64,000 nt of DNA from Costus lasius (lineage: Eukaryota; Streptophyta; Magnoliopsida; Zingiberales; Costaceae): contig CM050447.1 of the NCBI GenBank assembly GCA_027563935.2, forward strand, positions 14,104,501-14,168,500, in the 5' to 3' direction. Of the stretch, positions 34,134-45,362 are shown in pieces. A program made the position numbers and the translations under genes. Numbering within the stretch: the first letter of the stretch is position 1; every line of letters begins with the position of its first letter. The notes beneath the pieces were generated by a model. That model made no database searches. It saw nothing but the letters and a program-made list of their open reading frames with translations, and was not told the origin of the DNA.

Positions 34134-34496
34134 TCGGAGAATTTTTTGGGGAGGGTGCCTCATTTTTCATTTTAAAATATATTTTTTTTAATTTTTTTTA
34201 GAAATATTGTTTATCTCCTAAGCTATCCAATGGTATAAATATTGGAGTATTTTAGATGTTGTATACGTATAAAATATCTTATATAAGACAAAAAAATATT
34301 TATTATATAAAAAAATTAATTTTTGCATAGGAGGTTTTATACGTATACAAGATCTAAAATATCTTAATATTTATACCATTGGATAGCTTAGGAGGTAAAC
34401 AACATTCTTAAATAAAAAATTTAAAAAAAATATTTTAAAATAAAAAATGGTGCACCCCTATGCAAAATTTGTAGGTGTCCGCAAAAAATTCTCCGA
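34134..34496. mobile_element. Palindromic MITE, 363 bp, with TTTTG duplication
   Basis: The element folds on itself almost completely: TCGGAGAATTTTTTG at the left pairs with CAAAAAATTCTCCGA at the right. The pairing continues inward through the blocks TCCTAAGCTATCCAATGG and GTATACGTATAAAA. TTTTG flanks both ends (34129-34133 and 34497-34501). No coding sequence. The superfamily is unclear because a 5-bp duplication does not fit the common classes well. Confidence 0.85.
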
Positions 34497-34501
34497 TTTT
34501 G

Positions 34502-36397
34502 AGTATCTTCTTTCCCATTTATGACGAATCATTCTCACATTTCTACCCAGCTTTTCAGAGCCTATCAATCTGCCCCATGCTTCTGCTCTAACGTGCTTTC
34601 TGCACCCACCATGTTCTCTTTTTAAGTGAGCTCCAGCGCTAGTGAAGAAGGTGACATTCTTCGAGGCTGGGAAGGAAAGTTGCATCTTGAATTGGATCAC
34701 GTGGTGCAATAATTAGTTTTATGATGGTTTTTTTTTTGACAAACCTGTTCCCTTGAATGTATTCATTCCTCTGAATTCTCATACTAAACCTGAGGTGCGT
34801 GTTCTTCTCTAGGTTACTGTTGATATTGCAGATAGCTCTTCTGTTTAGCGTGATCTTAACAAGATTTCTTGATTCTTAAGATGGCAGATTCTGTCTCTAC
34901 TTCAAATAAGATTGATCACTGCTTTCCAGGTTTTCCTTTTAAGATTCATGACTGAGTACTTTCAAATTTCTGCGCTCTTTGGGAAAAGTCGCTCAAAATT
35001 GATAATAATGCATTATATGGTAGAGGAAAATTTGCCGTGTCAGTACTATATTTATATGAGAAATTGAGAATCTATACATTGTGTTTTTCTATGAAAATTA
35101 ATCTGGTTTCTTTTTAGCGTTGGTATTCTAGTTAACAGCTCGCAAATTGATTTAAAGATGGATCGATCATCCATGAATTGTTTTGCGAAAACTGTAACAT
35201 GAATATGTTAATCTTAAATGATCTAAACGTGAAATACTTAAATGATATATGATATATTAGCCCCACTGTTCAATGTAATGATTATTTTATTTTCGCTAGT
35301 TAAATAAGTAGTAATTAGATAAAAATCAATAGATAGATCCATATGAAATAATTCATAATCTATACAATGATATTTTCATCAATGTCAATAATTAATTATT
35401 TCCAACCAAGTAAGATAAAAATCATATAACGATTTATATTTGTATAGCCAACCGAACGAATAAATTTACTAGACTTATTAATCTTCAATGATAAGAAAAT
35501 TATAACTATGAAAATTTTAATAATTGACACCAGAAAAAGTAGACGATCAATAACGAAATTGATCATAAAGTAAAATTTTACATTCTACATTAGAACAAGC
35601 ATGTGAGAGCTTCAATAACAATAAAAATAGACCATATAGTGGTTAAAATTGCAGTCTGGATAATAAAAAATATAACAAAAATATTATTAAATAAATAAAA
35701 TAAAAATTTAAAATTGATCAAATCGTTTATAAACAATAATTAATCTAATATATCACTATAGACTATAATACATATCTTTCATATTCTAACATTAAAAAAG
35801 TATTATCATAGAGTTAAAATAATGCCGTTTATATCATTGTTCACTTGCGCTTCAAAGCATTTTAACTTAATGTATTGTAGGCGTGGTCATAAGTCGTGAG
35901 CCGTAGATCCATAAAGCAAAAAACGCAAAGCAGCATAGGTGCTTTTCAGCCGCATGCCAAAGTCGACCAACGGATCTTCGTCCGATTTGGCCCGCGGTGC
36001 TCCCCTGTAGGTCGCTGGGGCGGGCGGAAGGAAAGAAAAAACAAACTTTAAGGGAAAAACTTTCTCCCAGTCTTTCCCTTTCGACGACGTTATCTCTCAC
36101 TCACTAGCCGCATCGCCGCTGTCGTTGTCGCTAGCTGAATCGCCTCTCTCGCTCACAAGCCACATACCTGCCATCATCGTTAGCTGCATTGCCGCAATCG
36201 TCGCTAGCCGCAACCACTGCCACCAGCCCGCAATTGTCTAGATTCAATGTATTTTTCATCTTTTCCTTTTAGTTTTTTATCCAAGTAAACATAGTGTAAC
36301 GGTATTCCCGCCTCTATCTGGCTTATCTCGTCTAAAACCTAAATCATGCTTGTCGTTCCCAATCGTGGGCCTCTTGGTGCGGAGTGGCGCTTGAGGC
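34502..36397 (+). other. Intergenic DNA and former promoter/leader of the ALBA pseudogene
   Basis: Up to about 35860 it is very AT-rich with no recognised feature. From 35890 to 36240 it becomes GC-rich with repeated CGCTAGCCGCA-like motifs, which fits the promoter and 5' UTR of the ALBA-type gene starting at 36398. Confidence 0.5.
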
Positions 36398-37039
36398 ATG
36401 GATAGATACCAAAGAGTCCAGAAGCCGCGGTCAGAATCAGCGGCCATCAGAGAGAAAGAGATCCGCATCACCTCCCAGGGACTCAACCGCAGCTATGTCA
36501 GCCTCCAGCTCCGCCGCCAGCCTCCTTGAGGTATATCGTCACTCATTCATCTCCCGCTATGATGGTTCTTGGTCGTGTAATTTTTGATGATGGTTTGGAT
36601 GATCAAATTGAAACTGAAGTATGTGCGACTTGGTTTGTGTTGGAATATTGGATGTAATGGTTAGATGAGCCACTATATTCAGTATGATTTATTATTTTGA
36701 GGTAGATTTTGCTGCGGTAGTTAGATTCTTTTCTCTCGCTTGATTTTAAACGGATCTAATGTTTGATTATGTATCGATATGGAAGTGGGAATCAGTTTGT
36801 CCGTGGAGTTTGATTTATCCTCTTTATCTCCAATATTCCAGAGGGCTTCCAATGGTAATTTGGTTTCGTCGGTCACATTCTCGGCGGTGTTTTCACTTGA
36901 GTACTTGTGTTTCTATTATATTTATATAGCATGATCATTTTTAATGAATCCATGAAGTTAATAATTCATATAAATGATGACCGCCATTTGTGGGCAATGT
37001 GGAGCCTGTTAAAGATAAGCTTAGTTTTAGCTTCCTAAG

Positions 37040-38248
37040 TGTCGGCCCTAGTTCAGGCCGGTTCAGCCCAAAACCCAGTGGGCCAAGCACCAGCCCAAGC
37101 CTGTGCGGTGAATGCAGGAAACGAAGTCCAACACAAGGGAACGGGTTAACGCCGAAATCAAATTGGAGTATTGACCGCCGCAGAGCGACATCTCCTTCGC
37201 GTGCTTCACACGCGCACGCGAGTCTCTCGCCAACCCGATCGGACTCCAGCGACAGTCGCGGACGACGCGAAGCAAGCGGGTTTTGAGGAGAAGAAGATGT
37301 GGTGGCTCTTCTTTAAGAGGGGCGGATGGAGATGAAGAGAGGGGCATCGAGGAGTCTGGATCTTCACCGGCGGCGATTCCATCAGAGGGCAACAACGAGA
37401 GTTGTGAGGGAATAGGGAGCTTTGTAACCGGCAATGGGGGTCGCCAGCGAGGGAGGGTAAGTGGCGTCGGCGACAGGGGTCACCGGCAACGGAGAAGGAG
37501 AGAGATTGTAAGCTTGATTCAAGAATAAATCCAACCTTCTTCCACCTACCTTCCACCTGCGCCTTTGTGTTTCTTGCGACGGATCCTGGCAGTCGCGACT
37601 CCAGTCGGCGATGCTGAGGAAGAGGAGGGGAGGCGACATCCTTCCCTACCGGTATGCTCCTCTCCGGCAAACCCACGAGGGCAGGCGGCGCTCGATGAGA
37701 GGGGAGGCAACGCCGCGTGAGAAGAACGGAGGCGACATCGGCTTTGTTCGAACGCATCCGGCGTTCGAACCAAGGCAGCAGCGGCGTGACGTGGAGTCAA
37801 CGCCGAACGTGGTCAACGAAGCAAAATAGAAATCGGATTTCAATTTCGCTTTCGAAATCGAAATCGGCGGTTGACGCAAGCACAACGTCAGCGATCCGAA
37901 TCGAGCGCGGGTGGACGAAATCTGGGGCTGACGTCACGCTGACGTCAACAACCCAAATTAAATTGGCGAGCGGCGAGTTACGGTCAAAGATAATTTTGAC
38001 TTGGTCAATTAGGGGTTTGACCAAATAGGTATTTTAATTTAGGGTTCCGATTCTTTTCGATTTTCCTAAATTAGGGTTAGAGTTTTCCGTGCGAACTGTA
38101 ATTTGGGGATTAATTTTGTACGGGGGAATTAGGGTTTTTTGATTTGGGTGTGGTTTTTGTGCTGGAAACCCTAGGGAGTTCACACTCTAGTGTTCCGTTG
38201 GACAACCCTAAGACACCAGTTCAGGGCTGATCCGACAGGGGTGTGACA
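37040..38248 (+). repeat. Solo LTR (plus), left half of an opposed pair
   Basis: It starts TGTCGGCCC and ends GGGGTGTGACA, with the same end sequence and TGACGTCA-rich interior as the LTRs of element A. The left flank is CTAAG (37035-37039). No PBS or internal region follows; a four-base spacer CTTA leads into the next LTR. Confidence 0.85.
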
Positions 38249-38252
38249 CTTA

Positions 38253-39561
38253 TGTCACGCCCCGGCCTAAAGTAGTTCGACGGAACACTAGACCGGGCGT
38301 GAAACCCTAGGATTTCCAGGCGTGAACTCACCCCCAACTTGGAAACCTTAATCGTCGACCAAAATTTCTCCCCAAATAGGAAATCCAATCGAAAACCCTA
38401 ACCCCAATTTTGAAAATCAAACCATAATTAGAGAATATCTCGTTGGTCAAAATAATCTTCAAGTCAACGCAGAAATTCGCCGCCGCTCGAATTATTCAGA
38501 TGCTGATGTCAGCGTGACGTCAGCCCCAATTTGATTCCGCTCGCCGAATTCGATTTTCGCTGTTGACGTTTGCCTTACATCAGTCGTTGAAATACTTCTC
38601 CGCCACGCTCGATTTCGGTTGCTGACGTCGTGCTTGCGTCAGCCGCCAATTTCGATTTCGCTCGAATCGATCAGCCCCTGACCGTTGACTCTGGCCTCGT
38701 TTCGAGCACCCGCGTTCGATCGAAATCACGCACTGGGTCTTCATCTTTGAGCACGCCGACTGCAGTAACGCTGCTTGCGTTTGTTGATGGCCGCTCGGCA
38801 CCGAAGAAGGAGACGCGCCGGCAGGGAAGGGATCGGCTTCGTCCTCCGCCCACTCGGCACCGACCCAGAGGTCTCTGTCATCGCCGGAGAGAACGAAGAC
38901 TACCGCCGCAAGATCGAAAACAGGGGAGGAAGGAAATAGAAGGAAAAAGCTTTATTTCTCACCGAAAAAGCTACAGAACTCCTTGCTCGTCGTCGCCGAC
39001 CCCCTGGCCACCGACTCCCTCTTCCCTCCCTTGTCGGCAACCCCCGTCGTCGGTTACAATTCTCTCTTTCCTCACAAAACCACTCGACGCTCGATGCTTT
39101 CCCAAAGCTCGCTGGTAATGTTGTTGGTCGATGCCCCCACTCGTCGATGCTCTACCCAATGGCTAAATAGGGTCGAGGCAGCGGCGCCGCCTCTTCTATT
39201 CCTGGTGCCGGCCCGAGTCTTCCGCCAGCCCGTTCGCGTTCCCTGCTCGCATCTGCACGCTCGTGATTCTTCCGTAGCTTCTTTGCCCGCAAAGCTCGCT
39301 GTTGTCGATCGCGTTGACGCCGTCGTCCGCGTCCGAGAAAGCCGCTGAAGCCGTCGCCCAGTCAATGCCGCTGTTTTCGATTGCGCCCGAGCTGTTCAGC
39401 GAAAGGGATGAAGCTGACGTGGCTCGCCTCTGGTCAACATCACCTGTTGACCTCGATTTTCTGCTCAATCTTAGGGCTCCGTTTTCCTTTTGCCATGTGG
39501 GTTTGGGCCTCTGCCCAGCCCACTCTTTGTTGGTCTGGGCCCATTGATCCAGGGCCTAACA
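38253..39561 (-). repeat. Solo LTR (minus), right half of an opposed pair
   Basis: On the plus strand it runs from TGTCACGCCCCGG (the U5 end) to CAGGGCCTAACA (the U3 end). The right flank is CTAAG (39562-39566), identical to the left flank of the preceding plus-strand LTR. Confidence 0.85.
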
Positions 39562-40154
39562 CTAAGTATTTAAAACAATGAAAAATGAATTTCCTTTGTC
39601 TTTCCATTTTTGTTCTTTCTTTCTCATATTTTCTCTTTAGGTAAACATGACCAAAAACCGAATGCTACCGTATCCAAGGGTTTTTTTTCCTTGTGTTTGT
39701 CATAATTAGTGTTGGCTTGTCATAATTAGTTGTTCTTAACTTGTTTGTCATAATTAGCGTTGGCTAGAAAACTCATACCCGACCCGACCCGACATTGACA
39801 GTGAAAACTCGAGTTGATCGGGGGTTGGGTTTGGGGAAAACCCGACTCACCAAAATTGGGTCGTGGTCGGGTATGGTATTATAGATACCCGCCCCAACCC
39901 CGAACCCGAATCCGACAATTGAAATGACTATTTTACTCCTAGCTATTTTAAATGTATGTAAGTATATAACCTACCCAGATTTGGTAATTACCTAATCCCT
40001 CATCCAATTCCCAAATCTACCATGCCATACACGTACATAGTAATTAGTTAATTGCGAATTAGTAATTTCTAGGGTTGCTGTGTGTCTGTGTAGAAGTTCC
40101 TTGCGTCCGCCGAAAATTCGCCCGCCGCAAATCCGCCCTTCTTGCTGCTCCTAC

Positions 40155-40385
40155 TTCCATCAAAGGCCTGCTGTTGCTCCTTCCGTCGAAGGCCCGCCCC
40201 TCCTCCTTCCGTCGAAGGCTCATCGGTGTCTCCTCCTTCCATCGAAGGCTCGCAGCTTCTCCTTCTTCCTCCTCCTTCTGCCGCCGAAGCCGCACTTCTT
40301 CTTCCCGCACCTGCTGCACCAAGGTTACTTTCAGAGCACTTCTTCTTCCCACACATGCTCCACCGCCGTCGAAGGCTCGCATACT
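40155..40385 (+). repeat. Degenerate tandem repeat CCTTCCGTCGAAGGCTC
   Basis: About five imperfect copies of a CTCCTTCCRTCGAAGGCYC unit inside the hAT element. They are open in several frames by composition only. Confidence 0.7.
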
Positions 40386-40537
40386 CAAAGTTTAATAGTT
40401 ACTTTTATAGTTTTTGAGCAGTGCTTTGTCCCTTGATTTTATTGATTTCTCTGATGATCATACTGAGCTTGGGACTTGATGCTTGAATGCCAAGCTTGAA
40501 GATGGGCGCTTAGGCATTTAGCACTAGTGGTCGACTG

Positions 40538-40639
40538 CCTCCTACACATCCAATTTTGCTGGGTTTGGCGCTCAACTTCTCGGTGTTCTACTACAAGATC
40601 TTGAACTCGCCAGATCGTGCCTACAGCCTCGCGAAGCAG
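40538..40639 (+). pseudogene. 14-3-3 (GF14) protein exon fragment
   Basis: The reading [20 protein letters not shown], then [14 protein letters not shown], is the hallmark 14-3-3 segment [22 protein letters not shown]. It stops exactly at an exon end, CAG|GTGAAT. Two family-invariant positions differ: Leu in place of Arg after HPI, and Lys in place of Glu after FYY. No neighbouring exon was found on either side. It was captured as genomic DNA, since the intron border is present, and is not a functional gene. Confidence 0.93.
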
Positions 40640-41867
40640 GTGAATTGTTTATAGTTCCTTCACATGACATTTGATAGACATGATATATTTATTTTAACAA
40701 TTGCTTTTGTTTTTCTCCCCTTTTCCAGTTGTCTTCTTAAGTATTATTTAGGTTTTCTTATAGATAAATTCTTATTTGACCTTGATTACAAGAAACAAAG
40801 AAATTGAAAGCTAACTAACTTAACCAGTAGCAAGGGTAAGGAAACAGGGATTGATGGACATTATCTAAAAGGTTTCAAGGAAGAACTTCAGGTGATTTAT
40901 TGGCTCATAGTTTAAAAAACAAATAAGAACAATGTGAATTCATTCCACTGAGAAACTTATAGTTTATTACTAGCCTTAGGAATTTTTTACTTCATTTTCA
41001 GAATAAACACCATTTAAGGGATAATTATGTATAATCAAGAGAGTTTTTCCGGTCAATTCCGACACAAACCCATTACAAAGCATTCCCTAATTTTAATGTA
41101 TGAACTGGGTAGCAATTACTATTAGACATAACAAGTTAACAACTAGTTCATAAGCATTTACCCCTTTGTTGTTGTTGATGCTCCTCTTTGATTGACACTG
41201 AATTCAATTGTTGTTTAGTAGGATTAACTGATTAAGCCCTCTTATCTTCTTTGTTATTGTCTTGGATAATTTTGTCAATGTGTGATGGACTTGTGGTTCT
41301 GTGGAGTTGTGTAATGGATTTTACTATGTTGTATTGTTGTGTGATGCAAACATTACTATGTTGGATGTAATAAACTTTACTATGTTGTGTGTCATGCAAA
41401 CATTAAGTTTTGATGTTTGATAACTTTTTTTATTTGATATTGAAGTTTTGATGTTTTAGATAGATTTTTTGTGATGTGGATATGATGATGTGATGCTTAA
41501 TTAAATTTTATTATATTAGATGTAGTGGATAGTGGATACAGTGATTTGAAGTATTTTATAAATTTATGCAGGATTTGTAATTGATTAAATTGTGATGCTT
41601 AATTAAAATTGATTAAATTGTGTATGTTATGCAAAATTTATGTAGGATTTTTTACGAGTTTTTTCCCCGCGGGGTTGGATTTTCTACAGGTACCCACGGG
41701 GTCGAGTTACCCGACGGGTACCCAATTCCCCGACAGAGACGGAGATGAGATTGATTTTCTCAAACCCGGCGGGGGCGGGGGCGGGTATGGGGATTGGAGT
41801 TCGGGGTTGGCGTCATGATTGATACTACCCGCCCCCACCCAGCCCCAATGCCAACACTAGTCATAAT

Positions 41868-42839
41868 CTCAGAGTTTTTTTGATTTAATGTCAATTTTTA
41901 GCTTCCTAACACCCCTGTGAACTACTATTCCGTATGATTAATTGAATAATAAAACATTCTTAACAAATAATTGGCATTCCAAGAAGTAACTTGGATTCCA
42001 TTTTTTTTAAAAGAAAGGATGTGATATATTCTACAATGTGCTACAAAAAAATTATTATATTGTTGGCATGCGATGTAGTGGCATAATCTTTTCTTTCATT
42101 CTTCTTTTTATGTGATCTACCTCCACATTAAACACATGTACATACTTGCACATTTAAATCCATGTAACACTAACTTTGTCAAATGTATTTACTTTTGGAT
42201 AGTTTGGGCAGCTGGAGCTAGTTTGACCAGAGCTAGATTGAAAATTTTGAAGCTGTTCAGATAAAATAGCTTATAGCTTTTGCTGATTAGCAGCTTATAA
42301 GTGTTATTGCACTGTTAAGTGAAAATATAGATTCATAATAAAAATAAAATATTTGACTAATCAAATGCATCTTATCCCATACAAGAAAGCATCAAAATGA
42401 CATCATATATATTGATGCAATACAAATATTATAAAAGATTGAAGTTATTTAAAAATTTCACACAGCCTTAGGATTTTTGTTTGTCATCGATATTTCAATG
42501 TAAATAAGTATAATTAAATAAGTCATAATTAATTTCTTATCTAATAGATGAATATTGAAATGAAGCATACAATTTCTAAAGAGGGGTAAGCATTAAATTC
42601 TTAAATTCCAACAATAGGCATCAATTTCAAAAATTTATGGTTATCTACATTCTATTTTGAGAAACATACATTTCTAAGAAAGGGCAAGCATTAAATTTAT
42701 AGGATTTATTATCAACATCTCCAATTTATATGTTAATCTACATCTCCCATCAATGATTTATTATCTACATCTCCAAATGTTAACATATAGCATGTCAATA
42801 TCGAAAATTTGAGGATTTAATGTTAACAGCATCAAATCC
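41868..42839 (+). other. AT-rich intron DNA of the ALBA pseudogene
   Basis: No gene or clear transposon termini. A TTTGGATAGTTTGGGCAGCTGG-like start near 42196 and AATCCAAACAGGCACTA near 43740-43756 could be the ends of one further element, but no target duplication supports it. Confidence 0.4.
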
Positions 42840-43350
42840 TTCGTCCAAGCGTCGAAGGGACGAGGCTATCGTCCAAGCAAGGCGCGCATCGAGGGACGCT
42901 TGGACGAGCAGAGTTCCAGGCGCCGAAGGGATGAGGCTTTCATCCAATCGAGTCGAGCTCCTAGCGCCGGCGAGGCTTTGTCTAAGCGCCGCCTTCTTCG
43001 CCGGCGAGGCTTCGTCCAAGCGAGGCGCGCATCTGGGGATGCTTGGATGAGCATAGCTCCAGGCGCCAAAGGGACAAGGCTTGCATCCAAGTGAGCCGAG
43101 CTCCAAGCGCCGGTGAGGCTTCGTCCAAGCGTCACCTTCGTCATCAGTGAGGCTTCGTCCAGGCGAGGACAACGCCGGTGAGGCATGCCAACGAGGCACG
43201 AGCGGCTTCATCCCTGAGCTCCAAGCGCCGCCGAAGCTTCATCCAAGCGAGGACGAAGCCGAGCTCCAAGCACCGCCGAAGCTTTGGCCAAGCCAGGGAG
43301 AAGCTTCATCCAAGAGCCGCACGTCTGTGTCTTCCAAGCAAGGATGATGC
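42840..43350 (+). repeat. GC-rich degenerate tandem repeat (GGCGAGGCTTCGTCCAAGCG)
   Basis: At least a dozen imperfect copies of a unit of about 18-40 bp, with GAGGCTTCGTCCAAGCG, GAGCTCCAAGCGCCG and AAGGGACGAGGC as landmarks. It is open in many frames on both strands, from composition and not from coding. Confidence 0.8.
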
Positions 43351-44062
43351 CGGCGAGGCATCCCAACGGGATTCTCTGCTGAGTTGAGACGAGTCGAGTA
43401 CGAACGTATGGAGAAAATGGGGAGAAGAACGCCTGGGAAAATGTGGACGTGCAGATCTAGAGACGATCATCGAGGACAAACGTCTGGAGAAGAACGCATA
43501 GATCTAGAGACGACGAGGGGAAGATCAGGAGTCGATGCACAGACGAACATTGGGAGGACGACGGACGCGCAGATTTGGAGACGAGCGTTCACGCGTGAGC
43601 ATTAGAAGCTGCAAAAGCTACTCCGGATAGCTTCCCCGTAATAGTACAACTTCTTAGTTTCAAATTGAGAAGTTGTTTTACCAAACAGCATATTTGACTA
43701 AAATCTACTAGCCGGACCAGCAAAAGCTAGAAAGCGGCGAATCCAAACAGGCACTATATCATATAGCAAACCTTCCATGTTTAATCATGAATGTATATGC
43801 TCCATGCAGGAAAGACAAATGAGAACGATCGTCTTGAAAGCAATGGGACTGGCAATCAGCAAGCAGTAGCTATTGTTGAATTTATCAAGGTTGACATCTC
43901 ATTACTATTTCCTGAACAATGAGGCTAAATCTTTATCTTCTCTAATTCATAATTTTAGTGCAGATAAGGAATCCTCATTTACATCAAAATACCTCAATCA
44001 ATTCTATCAGTATTACTGATGTTTGGGAGCCTATTGAAGACTTAAGGATGATCTTTGTTTAG

Positions 44063-44861
44063 TTTTTATTAGTATTAAATTTTGGTTGTTTCCCCAACAT
44101 GTAATTCAGATATAATACGATAAATGCAAACCTAAATAATGAAGTTTAGTTATAAAGCATACCTAGTTATATAGTACAAACATCTAGTTACAAGATGTAA
44201 TCTGCCCTATATAAATATAATTTTTGCCCTGGTCATGAATCCGCTGGAGTAAAAAAAACTCCTATGGTTAATCTCAAGAATATTATCAATCATGCTATCT
44301 AATTTCAATGCATCAAAGTATAAATAAATTCAATCTCATATTTTGAGTTACAAGTTTAAAATGCCTCAGAAGAAGCTAAATTGATAACTTCAAATCAAGA
44401 GTTTATTTCAAGCTAAAGTCAGGACGATCAGGAGGGGGATAAGAATTCATCTTTCTGTCCTAAGTTAACTCTCACCAACTCTGGTAGAAACTAGATTAAC
44501 GCAGCCAAATCTAATGATGGTACCTCCTATTTCAACACTTGATGAATTCATTGTACATCTTTCTTTCGGGAAGGGAAATCTTCTGACTTCCTTCTCTCAC
44601 AAGGCCCTAAAATGCTTGCGCAACATTGTTCTTCTTGATGGTTTACAATTTTATTTTTTTTAAAAAAAAAGACAAAAAAAGAACGGATAAAGGACAATCC
44701 ATACAAAACTTGCAAGCATTAATTTCTGCTCTTTACAGTATATATACGAGTATCGCGACATAATTAAACTACAAACGTGAACCAAAGAAACGATCCATGG
44801 GAGGTTATTAACTAGTGTAAGTCGTAGATTAATCGTACCCTCGTTTCATGCTAAGCTCCGA
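44063..44861 (+). other. Intergenic region
   Basis: AT-rich; it holds the former 3' flank of the ALBA pseudogene and, at its right end, the 3' UTR of the minus-strand membrane-protein gene. Nothing else was recognised. Confidence 0.5.
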
Positions 44862-45077
44862 TCAAATGTTCTCCGGCCCTGGCTTCTTCGGCGGCAAGGT
44901 GGGAGGCAAAGAAGTCTCGACAGTCACGGGCGGCTGCACCGGAACGCCGTAGATCTGCAAGGCGGGGCCGGCGAGAGCTTCCTGCCTGCCCTTGGCCCTC
45001 CCGATGAAGTAGCAGCCGAACCCTAGCAGGATGGCGAAGAGAATTAGGGGGAGGGACAGATCTATCACCAGTCCCAT
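44862..45077 (-). CDS. Small single-pass membrane protein, Pro-rich C-terminus
   Basis: 71 codons from the second Met (45077). An upstream in-frame Met at 45098 would add only MREREREM, encoded by a CT/GA simple repeat more likely to be leader. Residues 4-24 form a hydrophobic segment (IDLSLPLILFAILLGFGCYFIG), followed by a basic RAKGRQE stop-transfer-like patch and a Pro-rich tail (QIYGVPVQPPV, LPPTLPPKKPGP). That predicts a signal anchor with a short cytosolic tail. Similar short proteins are common and uncharacterised in plants. I do not know its function. Single exon, GC-rich, no internal break. Confidence 0.75.
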   Translation of the reverse strand: MGLVIDLSLPLILFAILLGFGCYFIGRAKGRQEALAGPALQIYGVPVQPPVTVETSLPPTLPPKKPGPENI

Positions 45078-45214
45078 CTCTCTCTCTCTCTCTCGCACTG
45101 ATCTGAGAGATTAGTTAAAACTCTTGGGGGATGGGAAAAGAGGAATAAAGAACACGTAAGGTGAAGAAGCTTCTGGACTTTACGCTGTCACTTCTAAAAG
45201 TGTTAATAAGGCTA

Positions 45215-45232
45215 GTCAAAGTCAAAGTCAAA
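45215..45232 (-). promoter_or_regulatory. Three tandem W-box cores upstream of the small membrane-protein gene
   Basis: Plus-strand GTCAAAGTCAAAGTCAAA reads as three TTTGAC repeats on the gene's strand, about 140-155 bp upstream of its ATG. TTGAC is the core bound by WRKY factors. A TATATA box at 45292-45299 is further upstream, so the W-boxes could lie in the leader. Confidence 0.4.
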
Positions 45233-45362
45233 ATCCATTACACGAAGCTCGGATTGGTCAGAGAAGATTCATTCCCTTCTCTCGCTAGTCGCTATATATG
45301 CGGACGCTTGTCTCGCTGCGCACCCGCGGCATACATCGCAGTCAACACAACTGCTGGCTCAG

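Larger units (their letters stand above)
39707..41859. mobile_element. Non-autonomous hAT transposon carrying a 14-3-3 exon (Pack-type)
   Basis: 2153 bp with perfect 10-bp terminal inverted repeats TAGTGTTGGC/GCCAACACTA and the 8-bp target duplication GTCATAAT (39699-39706 and 41860-41867), diagnostic of hAT. Subterminal regions are rich in CCCGACCCG/CGGGTNCCC motifs in inverted orientation. No transposase is present. The interior has a CT- and GAAGG-rich block (40155-40385), a 14-3-3 exon fragment (40538-40639) and AT-rich filler. A second TIR-like start, TAGCGTTGGC, also preceded by GTCATAAT, lies at 39755, so the left end may be duplicated by 48 bp. Confidence 0.9.
36398..44062 (+). pseudogene. 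ALBA-family (At2g34160-like) DNA/RNA-binding protein pseudogene
   Basis: Three exon remnants keep splice borders. Exon 1 is 36398-36530 (starts MDRYQRVQKPRSE and contains EIRITSQGLNRSYVS). Exon 2 is 43810-43889 (IVLKAMGLAISK and AIVEFIK). Exon 3 is 43964-44062 (LHQNTSI and ITDVWEP). This order is that of small plant ALBA proteins, whose ALBA domain binds nucleic acid. Exon 1 shifts frame between RSYVS and ASLLE. Exon 2 shifts at least twice, around TNE/IVLKA and at AGCAAGCAGTAGCT, where one base is missing. Exon 3 ends early at TAG without the Gly/Arg-rich tail. Because introns and GT/AG borders remain, it is a decayed gene or genomic duplicate, not a retrocopy. Intron 1 swelled to 7.3 kb with transposons. 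Confidence 0.87.

Noticed and set aside
42795..43387. Several open frames on both strands in the GC-rich repeat
   Set aside because: The tandem repeat lacks stops by composition; no domain and no codon structure.
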